Positions 1 through 12,115 of a stretch of DNA of 64,000 nt are shown in pieces. The notes under the pieces are model-generated. The model had not been told where the DNA came from. It saw only the letters and a list, made by a program, of their open reading frames with translations, and searched no databases. Each line of letters starts with the position of its first letter. The stretch's first letter is position 1. The stretch lies in contig OY811989.1 in assembly GCA_963681505.1 (NCBI GenBank), forward strand, positions 4,368,736-4,432,735, given 5' to 3'. A program made the translations under genes and the position numbers. The DNA is from Eunapius fragilis (lineage: Eukaryota; Porifera; Demospongiae; Spongillida; Spongillidae).

Positions 1-1709
1 AGTACTACCACATGCTGCAAACCTCATAAGGGGTATGGTTACAGCTACAGTACTACCACATGCTGCAAACCTCATAAGGGGTATGGCTACAGCTACAGTA
101 CTACCACATGCTGCAAGCCTCATAAGGGGTATGGCTACAGCTACAGTACTACCACATGCTGCAAGCCTCATAAGGGGTATGGCTACAGCTACAGTACTAC
201 CACATGCTGCAAACCTCATAAGGGGTATGGCTACAGCTACAGTACTACCACATGCTGCAAGCCTCATAAGGGGTATGGCTACAGCTACAGTACTACCACA
301 TGCTGCAAGCCTCATAAGGGGTATGGTTACAGTACTACCACATGCTGCAAGCCTCATAAGGGGTATGGTTACAGTACTACCACATGCTGCAAGCCTCATA
401 AGGGGTATGGCTACAGCTACAGTACTACCACATGCTGCAAGTCTCATAAGAGGTATGGTTACAGTACTACCACATGCTGCAAGCCTCATAAGGGGTATGG
501 CTACAGTACTACCACATGCTGCAAGCCTCATAAGGGGTATGGTTACAGCTACAGTACTACCACATGCTGCAAGCCTCATAAGGGGTATGGTTACAGTACT
601 ACCACATGCTGCACGCCTCATAAGGGGTATGGTTACAGTACTACCACATGCTGCAAGCCTCATAAGGGGTATGGCTACAGCTACAGTACTACCACATGCT
701 GCAAGTCTCATAAGGGGTATGGTTACAGTACTACCACATGCTGCAAGCCTCATAAGGGGTATGGTTACAGTACTACCACATGCTGCAAGCCTCATAAGGG
801 GTATGGCTACAGCTACAGTACTACCACATGCTGCAAGTCTCATAAGGGGTATGGTTACAGTACTACCACATGCTGCAAGCCTCATAAGGGGTATGGCTAC
901 AGCTACAGTACTACCACATGCTGCAAGTCTCATAAGAGGTATGGTTACAGTACTACCACATGCTGCAAGCCTCATAAGGGGTATGGTTACAGTACTACCA
1001 CATGCTGCAAGCCTCATAAGGGGTATGGTAACAGTACTACCACATGCTGCAAGCCTCATAAGGGGTATGGCTACAGTACTACCACATGCTGCAAGCCTCA
1101 TAAGGGGTATGGTTACAGCTACAGTACTACCACATGCTGCAAGCCTCATAAGGGGTATGGCTACAGTACTACCACATGCTGCAAGCCTCATAAGGGGTAT
1201 GGTTACAGTACTACCACATGCTGCAAGCCTCATAAGGGGTATGGTTACAGTACTACCACATGCTGCAAGCCTCATAAGGGGTATGGGTACAGTACTACCA
1301 CATGCTGCAAGCCTCATAAGGGGTATGGTTACAGCTACAGTACTACCACATGCTGCAAGCCTCATAAGGGGTATGGTTACAGTACTACCACATGCTGCAA
1401 GCCTCATAAGGGGTATGGTTACAGCTACAGTACTACCACATGCTGCAAGTCTCATAAGAGGTATGGCTACAGTACTACCACATGCTGCAAGCCTCATAAG
1501 GGGTATGGCTACAGTACTACCACATGCTGCAAGCCTCGTAACGGGTATGGCTACAGTACTACCACATGCTGCAAGCCTCATAAGGGGTATGGCTACAGTA
1601 TTACCACATGCTGCAAGCCTCATAAGGGGTATGGCTACAGTATTACCACATGCTGCAAGCCTCATAAGGGGTATGGCTACAGCTACAGTATTACCACATG
1701 CTGCAAGCC
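1..1709 (+). repeat. 42/48-bp minisatellite, about 39 copies
   Basis: A tandem array whose units are either 42 bp or 48 bp. The longer form carries an extra CTACAG-type hexamer next to the TACAGTACTACCACATGC core. Both lengths are multiples of three and the unit has no stop in one plus frame, so a 588-codon frame stays open and runs on to 1801. Unit variants include silent changes (AGC/AGT, AGG/AGA, CTA/TTA) and amino-acid changes (GTT/GCT, AGC/AAC, AGC/CGC). The array lies downstream of exon 5 of the minus-strand MYCBP2-like gene, very probably inside its next intron, so translation of the plus strand is doubtful. The left edge is cut by the window. Confidence 0.95.
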
Positions 1710-1851
1710 AATTTTTCGTAACCCTCTGGACAATAACTAGAGACGCTGGCAAAGCCAGGTTACAATACACCAATAAGATGTCGACTAAAAGTCTAACGTA
1801 AAAGCATAATTTTTTTCAGTTCCGAGGGGAAAGCACACATGCACAGCTTAC

Positions 1852-2229
1852 TGGCATCAACACCATCTCTTGGTCCTGTGTGAGCATTGTGGTTAAAGCC
1901 TGAAGCATCTTGCCGGTGTCTCCCACGGCGATCACAAGGCTCAACAAACACGCACTGGCCACACTGTCAAGGTCGCTGTGAAGTTTGTTTCCACGACTAG
2001 TGCGAACCATTTCCATCAGCAGGTCAAAAAGAGCAGCTGAGTTGGGTGTGCGTGTGTGTGTGTATGTGTGTGATATGTATAAATAATCATATGCATTGCA
2101 TACATATGTGTGGAGGAGGTGTGACTGAATGCATCAGCAGAGGCATTACCTAAACACCTCATGAAAGATGGAATCCAGTGTGCTTAGCAACAATACCAAT
2201 ACACACTGGACAGTCAACCTAGACCACAC

Positions 2230-2271
<42 letters not shown>

Positions 2272-3048
2272 ATTCTACATTACACCATTACCAGTGGTCT
2301 CCTTTGGTTCATTCTTCAAGCTGAACGGCTCCTGTCCTTCCAAGATGTGCAGGAATTCTCGCAGCGCACGCACACATAGCTCTGAGTTAGTGTGCCACAC
2401 ATCCCGGATGATAGCAAAGACACCCTTCACTCCCAGTTCCACAATCTGTGTGTGTATGTGTGTGTGTGTGTGTGTGTGATATTATACATTATAAACAAGG
2501 GTACATACCACAGGCAGCTTGTTCAGCTCTTTCTTTGAAGTTTCTCCCTTCTCCGCCACCTCTTCCTCGTCCCCAGTGCCTAGGCGGGCATTGTACGTCT
2601 CACACAACTGGTTCTGCAGCACGATGTGCCGGACGTGGGAGAAGACAGAGTAACAGGAAGCATTGGGGTGAGTTATAAGCGAGTTGTATCCTTCGCGAAC
2701 GACTCGCTTTTGCTCCACTTCCTTCTTCGCGGGAGTCTGACGTTTAGGATGAAGTGTTAGAAGCGAACCACACCCAAAACCAAACGAACCACAATGCTAC
2801 GTGCTTGCATAAGTACCTTCTCCTCCTTCTTTTCACCTTTCTTTGGCTTTTTTATCTCTGACTCACGGTCCTTCTTTTTTCTGGATAAGATAAAGCAAAA
2901 TGAGATGGTAACCAATTTGAATTTTACTATCAGGTTATTCGTACTCCGATTCTATTTCTCGCTGAAAGTCCTTCCTCAGGATGTCACCAAACGCTCTCCC
3001 CAGAGAGTCTAGCAACAACGAACCCCTAGACGGGAGGGTGTCCGCCAT
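1852..3048 (-). CDS. MYCBP2: MYCBP2/Highwire (PHR)-type E3 ubiquitin ligase, N-terminal exons (partial)
   Basis: Five exons can be read with GT-AG borders and consistent phase: 3048-2945, 2880-2817, 2736-2509, 2445-2292 and 2036-1852, together 245 codons; the gene continues beyond the window. The start is ATG in AAAATGGCGG at 3048. A lysine-rich stretch comes first. It is followed by a segment containing HVRHIVL, then LPV-IVELGVKGVFAIIRD, then a helical segment with LFDLLMEMVRTS and ACLLSLVIAVGDTGKMLQAL. These match the order of N-terminal segments I know from animal MYCBP2/PAM/Highwire (CNVRHCVLEW, LPKIIEVGLCEVF, ACLFSLVASWGETGRTLQA). Family members are giant RING ligases that act in synapse and axon development; the RCR1, RCC1-like and RING parts lie outside the window. 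The gene is head-to-head with the histidyl-tRNA synthetase gene. Confidence 0.88.
2230..2271. repeat. (CA)n microsatellite in MYCBP2 intron 4
   Basis: About 21 CA repeats lie just inside the 5' end of intron 4 on the minus strand. A (TG)n tract at 2447-2478 abuts the 3' splice site of exon 4, so this exon is bracketed by dinucleotide repeats. Confidence 0.95.
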
Positions 3049-3264
3049 TTTGACAGCTCGAGCCCCTTATACTCGCAAGAGTAGCAAGCTAGTGTCAATA
3101 AATCCGGAAAAAAACAACGCTGGAAAGTTCTGAAGCAGATAAAACTGGTAGCAGCAGAGCAACTACAATAGTCCTGGTTCCCTCAACTTTCGTTTATATT
3201 ACACCCAAATATGGTCGGCACGAAACAATAACTTCAATTCATTAAACGCACGTGGCTACCCGAG
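3049..3264. promoter_or_regulatory. Divergent promoter between MYCBP2-like and HARS genes
   Basis: Only 216 bp separate the two start codons, which face away from each other, so both 5' UTRs and promoters must fit here. No clear TATA box is visible in either direction at a sensible distance. The space is inferred to be a bidirectional promoter from the spacing alone. Confidence 0.6.
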
Positions 3265-6419
<3,155 letters not shown>

Positions 6420-6560
6420 CTAGAGGCATTCAGATAGCTTAGAATAGAATGTGTTGAAACGCGTGAAAGATGTTATGTGTTCATACATTATGAACGTGGT
6501 GATTTATGTGAGTGGGCCAGTAACACATAACCTTATTTGATAGTAAATATGAACATCTCG

Positions 6561-7119
6561 CTATGTGAGAGCATCTAGAAATCTAAAACAGTCACTTGAC
6601 ACTTTCCATACATCCCCTTGTTTAACAAGAAGGAAGTTCTGTGAAAAAGGTTCTTCGTTGTGTTGTTCACCGGGCTGAACCTCGAAGCTAACGGCTCCCT
6701 CACAATTCACCATCACGGTTGTGCCCTGGGAGTCTGAAGGGCGTGATAGAATGGCAAACATAGTGCTTATACAAATAGTGCAACGCCACTCTTATTGACG
6801 CGCACCTAAAACGGGCTGACAGTCGAAGCATTCTATCGTGTGCTGGCTGTTTGGAAGTGATTGGTAGAAAACGCTGATGTCTTGAACTCCAGAATATGGA
6901 TTGCCATTCCACACTAAAAATGATCCATCGTAGTAAAATCCTGTTAGTTGCTGCGTGAACAAACGCTGGTTCCAAGTACATAATTTATGTCAAAACCATT
7001 ACTTGTCGTCTCTTATCCACAGTATCATAGAACAGCTCCACGAACTTTTCACCCGCTTCGCTAGCCTCGGTCACACGGGTGGAGAAGTCCTGAGCGGTTC
7101 TCTGACTCATTAGAGCCAT
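6561..7119 (-). CDS. NXT1: NTF2-related export protein (NXT1/NXT2, p15), complete, 3 exons
   Basis: Small NTF2-fold partner of NXF1/TAP in nuclear mRNA export. Exons 7119-7003, 6950-6806 and 6733-6561 join with GT-AG borders to give 144 aa (human NXT1 is 140). Family landmarks in order: GEKFVELFYDTVDKRRQ near the N-terminus, YYDGSFLVWNGNPYSG in the middle, then DCQPVL, and the C-terminal VWKVSSDCFRFLD, which matches the family's VWKIASDCFRFQD. The start ATG at 7119 gives an N-terminus of usual length. It lies 141 bp past the HARS stop and is convergent with it. Whether it is NXT1 or NXT2 cannot be decided in an invertebrate with one copy. Confidence 0.95.
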
Positions 7120-7614
7120 GACTCTCCTCGATCGTCAGACGAAATTAAATTTAAATTCAGTATATTAAAAAACATCGGCCGTAGTGATATAATATGTATC
7201 GTGTGCGTGTATTTCGTTAGTTGGCCGTGCATGTACGTACGCGGATAGTTTAGAACTTATCTAAGCTGAGTCAGGTTCGAAAGAATGCAGAAATGAATCG
7301 TATCGACACCATGCATGTGGCGGCCTCGAGTAGAGGTGTGGAGCCTCGGGCGGGACCCGAACTCCTGGTGGGACCAGTCTCAAAACCACAGGTGTTGCCA
7401 GAGACCATTTATGACCCCACCAAGTGATGTCAGGGAACTGAATATCAGTTCAGCCTCGGTTTACTACGCTTATATGTATACAAACGTATGCGATATTTTT
7501 CAATACCATAAATCATCTAGTTTATAGAGGTCCCATGATAGTCTATCACTCTGCTGGGCTGATGTAATTTTCAGCCCCTACTACTAGCTTCCTCATAAGG
7601 ATTAGTACAACAGC
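7120..7614. other. Intergenic, no gene seen
   Basis: Contains the upstream region of the NXT gene and the 3' flank of the zinc-finger gene. Short open frames here show no recognisable protein features. Confidence 0.6.
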
Positions 7615-8613
7615 TCAGTCACTATAGACACTGGAAGACCTGTTACTCTCCCTGTCATGTTTGCAGAACCTGAGATGATACTTTAACCCTTTCATGTATA
7701 AAAATGATCTGGAGCATCCTCTGTTCTGGCATTTCAATCTCTCATCACAATGTATTCGGCAGTGGGTCTTTAATGCAATTATTGATGCAAATGATTTCTC
7801 CCCTGTATGAGTGAGCATGTGTCCTTTCAGGTTTGACTGTTGTGAAAATGACTTTCCACATTGTTCACACTGATGTGACTTCTCCCCTGTATGAGTGAGC
7901 ATGTGTCCTTTCAGGTTTGACTGTTGTGAAAATGACTTTCCACATTGTTCACACTCGTAAGGCTTCTCCCCTGTATGAGTGAGCATGTGTCCTTTCAGGT
8001 TTGACTGTAGTGAAAATGTCTTTCCACATTGTTCACACTGGTAAGGCTTCTCCCCTGTATGAGTGAGCATGTGTCTTTTCAAGTGTGACTGTCTTGGAAA
8101 TGTCTTTCCACATTGTTCACACTGGTAAGGCTTCTCCCCTTTATGAGTGAACATGTGTGTTTTCAGGGTTGACTGTTGTGAAAATGTCTTTCCACATTGT
8201 TCACAATGATGTGGCTTCTCCCCTGTATGAGTGAGCATGTGTCCTTTCAGGTGTGACTGTCGTGAAAATGCCTTTCCACATTGTTCACACTGATGTGGCT
8301 TCTCCCCTGTATGAGTGAGCATGTGTGTTTTCAGGCTTGAGTGTTGTGAAAATGTCTTTCCACATTGTTCACAATGCGGCTTCTGCCCTGTATGAGTGAG
8401 CATGTGTATTTTCAGCTTTGACTGTTGTGAAAATGACTTTCCACATTGTTCACACTGGTAAGGCTTCTCCCCTGTATGAGTGAGCATGTGTGTTTTCAGG
8501 TTTGACTGTCGTGAAAATGTCTTTCCACATTGTTCACACTGATGTGGTCTTGTCCCTAAGGACAATACCTCTCCAACTTGTTCACTCTGATGTGCTTCCT
8601 CTCTATTGGCCAT
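7615..8613 (-). CDS. C2H2 zinc-finger protein, 9 canonical fingers (paralog 1)
   Basis: Probable sequence-specific DNA-binding protein in the nucleus. Starting at MANREEAH there are 332 aa: a short acidic leader, nine tandem fingers of the form [20 protein letters not shown], a degenerate tenth finger and a conserved tail with C-x4-C...H...C-x-H ending SSSVYSD. The open frame extends 27 codons upstream, but that extension is not kept in paralog 2. An acceptor-like ACTAG also sits just before the chosen ATG, so I favour the internal start, possibly with a 5' exon upstream. The tenth finger lacks the ICFCKK cysteine pair present in paralogs 2 and 3, so it cannot bind zinc. Inferred base-contact positions differ between otherwise near-identical fingers. 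No KRAB, BTB or SET domain is visible. Confidence 0.93.
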   Translation of the reverse strand: MANREEAHQSEQVGEVLSLGTRPHQCEQCGKTFSRQSNLKTHMLTHTGEKPYQCEQCGKSFSQQSKLKIHMLTHTGQKPHCEQCGKTFSQHSSLKTHMLTHTGEKPHQCEQCGKAFSRQSHLKGHMLTHTGEKPHHCEQCGKTFSQQSTLKTHMFTHKGEKPYQCEQCGKTFPRQSHLKRHMLTHTGEKPYQCEQCGKTFSLQSNLKGHMLTHTGEKPYECEQCGKSFSQQSNLKGHMLTHTGEKSHQCEQCGKSFSQQSNLKGHMLTHTGEKSFASIIALKTHCRIHCDERLKCQNRGCSRSFLYMKGLKYHLRFCKHDRESNRSSSVYSD

Positions 8614-9000
8614 TTCTTCACTAGTGTAATACAGAGGGGGAAATGCAGTGATTAAAGCAGTGAGGTTTGCATATGGGCAGTGTGGGTACAACATACATAC
8701 TTGCTTACATACTAACTGGTAACAAATAATAAACTCTGACTATCAGTCTGTGTTCTTTTCTTGAGGCTGTTTGTGGGCTCTTTCAATACCTTTCTACAAT
8801 ACATAGTGACATGCTCAAGTTCACACATTTTTCTCTAACTGCATGTACGTGCAAACCAAAATGTACCACATTCATTGTGTGTACATTAATGGTGATACTC
8901 AATCTCTATATGAAAATGCATGCAGAGCTGCAATGGGCCTCTAGTAGAGTAAATGCCCTCTGTTATGAAATGCATACATATTAACACATGCTACTTTTTG
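8614..9000. repeat. Conserved upstream flank of the zinc-finger paralogs
   Basis: The sequence after the zinc-finger start recurs beside paralog 3 (about 52,089-52,280) and paralog 4 (about 62,544-63,000). It includes an AT-rich stretch, the string CAAACCAAAATGTACCACAT, and a block ending CTGTTATGAAATGCATACAT that also appears near 45,750. The finger genes therefore spread as a larger duplicated unit. Confidence 0.85.
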
Positions 9001-9084
9001 ACACTTACAGGTTTGGGACTTTATAAAGCACTATAAATACTAGTGACCCACGATACAAAATAAAATAATGTCTAATTAACTTAA

Positions 9085-9354
9085 TGGCCGACAACCAAAG
9101 GACTAGCAATCAAGATTCAAGATGTGTTCAAAAGGAACGCAACAAAGTTTAGAAGCAACATGGAGGCAGCCAAACAATTTCTGAACAACAAAGGAATAGA
9201 GAACGAGTCTGTATGTTATAATCGATGGGTGTATTGTTATCACAGCTTTGAGGGTAGATGGCTAACTGAAGCAAACGGCAGAAGAAGTACAATTAACAAG
9301 CCAACTACACAGCTGCCAATAAAGGCTTTGAAATACATAACCATCCTATTATAA
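9085..9354 (+). CDS. Unrecognised conserved open frame, copy A (possible exon)
   Basis: An 89-codon frame, open from the stop at 9082, reading GLAIKIQDVFKRNATKF ... ENESVCYNRW ... SFEGRWLTEANGR. A second copy lies at 45.9-46.2 kb and is more than 90% identical by eye. Two length differences between the copies are both 3 bp and keep the frame, which suggests past or present coding. There is no ATG near the 5' end of the conserved part, so it would have to be an internal exon or a transposon gene fragment. I do not recognise the family. A remnant (TGTAATCGATGGGT...) appears at about 63,180. Confidence 0.4.
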   Translation, partial: WPTTKGLAIKIQDVFKRNATKFRSNMEAAKQFLNNKGIENESVCYNRWVYCYHSFEGRWLTEANGRRSTINKPTTQLPIKALKYITILL

Positions 9355-9604
9355 GGTACCACTGTCATATGGTTGAATATTCATTCTCCAGAGAACATTA
9401 AATTTGTTCATGTCGAAGAAAGCAAGTTGTACCAAGCCGTTTTCTTCCATTTGATGATACTAAACCAATACATTATATTTATTGTATTAGTTATCCATTT
9501 GTTAATCTTGCTTTGATTTTACTCAACTATTTCTGGAACATTATATAAATTAATTCCTAAATTATTCAGTTCCATGTTTAGTTAGTGTAGCCATTACAAC
9601 CAAT

Positions 9605-9770
9605 CCAGGGGTGGACGCAGGATTTAGAGGTAGGGGGGCGCAAAGGGCAGAGGGTACGAAAGGGTGGGGCCACGCCCCCTCCTGCTCCAGCTAGGGGATG
9701 GGGGAGCGCTGTAAGCTCTCTCCCATTGGTGTTGCATAAATCAAATAAATTTTTCCCCCCAATAAAGTCT
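9605..9770 (+). mobile_element. Fragment of GGGGCGGA-type element
   Basis: Begins GGGGTGGACGCAGGATTTAG and continues with the ACGCCCCCTCC block also seen at 46.4 and 52.4 kb. It matches those longer copies for about 150 bp and then diverges. It has no coding capacity. Confidence 0.6.
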
Positions 9771-9955
9771 CTTATTATGCCCTTTATGTCACTACAAAGC
9801 TATGCATGTAAATAATAATATATAAAAAGCATAGGTTGCATAGAAACACGGTGCCATTACTGGGTCATTTATACGTGGTTCCACTCTACTAAAACCCCCA
9901 AAGTATTCATACATGGCCATAACTTACATGTGGTGACGAAACAGGGCCGGCGGAA

Positions 9956-9980
9956 GGGGGGGGGGGGGGGGGGGGGGGGG
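9956..9980 (+). repeat. Poly(G) tract at terminus of palindromic element
   Basis: Twenty-five G directly follow the CGGCGGAA terminus. The opposite terminus has 18 C at 14,981-14,998, so the homopolymer belongs to the terminal repeat and has changed length since. Confidence 0.9.
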
Positions 9981-10071
9981 TAAAGGGGGCTTTAGCCCCC
10001 CCCAAATTTAGCGATTGATCGGACGACTGATATGCTGCCGTATATAAGTAAACTGATGTACTCCATTAGTA

Positions 10072-10526
10072 TGTCTAATGTATCGGGCGTCCTCCCGGGG
10101 GTACATTTGTCTACCGCTTTGTACATTATTCACGTTCTGCCAGTTTAACATCCCTTTTACATTTGACAATGAATACTAGTCGTTTAGAGCTTGGCCCGAA
10201 TTCCCAGGCTCTAATACTTTTTCTCTGGTCCCAAGCAGACCCAAGCCGGAGCGTCAAAGGGAAGCTATTCGATTGCGGTATGCGTAGTTAGTACAGAAGA
10301 TTACAGATTACCACGCATATCGCGATCTAATAGTTTCACTTTGGAACCCTGGCATGGGACCAAAGAAAAAGAATTATACCTTGGCAATTTCGGGCCAAGC
10401 TCTAAAGGACCTTTACAACGAGCATACACTGTCAAATGTTAAACTGGCTGAACGTGGATAAATTTATTTTCGAAGCACCGCGGTAGGCAAATGTACCCCC
10501 GAGAGGAGGTTCCGGTACATTAGACA
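10072..10526. mobile_element. Nested foldback element in left arm
   Basis: Inverted repeat starting TGTCTAATGTATCGGG and ending CCGGTACATTAGACA, with internal pairs such as GAGCTTGGCCCGAATT against AATTTCGGGCCAAGCTC. It is absent from the right arm of the host palindrome. A half-copy lies at 19,522-19,670. Confidence 0.8.
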
Positions 10527-11175
10527 CCAACGCCACTGATGTTGCTGTTGAATTCTCCACTACTAACGACGAACGCACCAGATACTTTGGTAGTACTGTA
10601 GTTTTACTGGTACTCTGTGACGAAATTCATGTTGCCATGACTATAATTGGGGCAGTGCAAGAGAAAACTGGGCTTATGTGATTTTTAACATTTCTTCAAT
10701 TCAGTTTGCAGTATCGTTGCGACCTTTAAAGCTCTGTCCTTCAAACTTGCTACATATATTACCGGACCATTTTACTACTGCATTTTGTTGTCGAATGTTT
10801 TTATTATTCCCTGGGGGGGTCCTCATGATTAAGCAACCAGAACAGTTAGATTTCAATGGATCTCGATGAAAGAATGCCATTTCGCGTTCAAATTTGCAGC
10901 ACATTTACAACAATGCACCCGCTATTTTTTCCGCCTTTTCGTTTGAGATGTGATGAGCGGTTACAAAACTGCGGCGTTTGAAAGTTTTCGTTCATTTATC
11001 TTCCGATTGCTCCGCCATTGTGCCGTCATTGCTATTTTAACCCCGTGACTACAGACACTGCCCATCAAGTGCCCCACCCTCCCTCGAATTGATAGCCCAG
11101 GCCATCCGGAGGTGGACCTGGCATTTTGCAAGTTGCTTGTCACGTGAGTATCACTTGGTTCACCCTGCGTCTCCC

Positions 11176-11526
11176 ACAGGAAAAAGTTTCAAAATCCCAG
11201 CCTTGGGTTATTAAAAGCCATCCTGGAATTGAGCGTCTAGCATGGGAATATCGCAAAAACCATCCTGGAATTTGGCGTCCAGGGTGGGTAAAGCTTAAAA
11301 ACCATACTGGGTTTGTCGAACAAAAACCATGTTGAAGGAATGAATAAAAACTCAACACGGTTTTTGTTCGACAAACCCAGCATGGTTTTTAAGCTATACC
11401 CACCCTGGACGCCAAATCCCAGATGGTTTTGCGATATTCCCATGCTATAGCTAGTCGCTCAATCCCAGGATGACTTTTTGTTAAAAAACCCAAGGCTGCA
11501 TGGGATTTTGAAACTTTTCCCTTTGT
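11176..11526. mobile_element. Nested 350-bp hairpin element in left arm
   Basis: A near-perfect inverted repeat with arms around AAAAGTTTCAAAATCCCA, meeting near 11,345. The right arm of the host palindrome (about 14,425-14,445) has the uninterrupted sequence GCGTCTCCATCAGTTGCG, so it inserted after the palindrome formed or was lost from one arm. Confidence 0.85.
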
Positions 11527-11832
11527 CCATCAGTTGCGTAAACGAGTTTGGAGGTTACGTGGCGCGTGGCGACATGAAAACGTCGAATTGATCGAGCCTA
11601 CGTGATCCAATGGCTAAGATAACATGCATAAGCTCAAACCCTTTTGCAATCACGTATTGTAGTTGAGCTTGTAGTACGGTTGTTCATTTCTACGAGGGTG
11701 ATTCGTTTTTTTTTTTTCTCGGACACAGGCCACACGTGCTGTCGCTCGTGTATTTGTGACTGAGATATAAACGCTACACGACATCCTACTTAAACTCGCG
11801 ATCGACCGGTGCAGCGTTTGTGTTTACTGCAA

Positions 11833-12115
11833 CTGCAGGGGCGGATACAGAACTTTCCAAAAAGGGGGGGTTGAGACCCACGATACGAAAAGCAGGGTGT
11901 GGGGTGTGTGTGTGTGGGGGGGGTGGGGTGCTGTCCGTTTCAGGCCCGATACGAGGTCGAAAACATGGAGGGGGGAGGGGGGGGTGCTGTCCGCTTCAGG
12001 CCCGATACAAAAGCAGGGGGGCTGCTTAGAAGAAGAGGGGGAGGTACTTTATATGAAAGGGGGGTTTGCAACTCCCAACCCAACCCCCCCCCCCCCCCCT
12101 CTGTATCCACCCCTG
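11833..12115. mobile_element. 280-bp MITE with GGGGCGGATACAG termini
   Basis: Termini CAGGGGCGGATACAGA and CTCTGTATCCACCCCTG are inverted repeats. TGCAA occurs on both sides (11,828-11,832 and 12,116-12,120), and the right arm of the host palindrome keeps the empty site CACTGCAATGTATAC. The interior is G-rich with TGGGGGTGCTGTCCG-like internal repeats. No coding capacity. Confidence 0.8.

Noticed and set aside
1-1709. CRISPR-like array
   Set aside because: Units are contiguous and near-identical with no unique spacers, in eukaryotic DNA.
35-1801. 588-codon open frame as a genuine repetitive protein
   Set aside because: It follows from unit lengths divisible by three in a minisatellite that lies in the intron side of a minus-strand gene; no start context or splice signals support it. 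Kept only as a finding to test.
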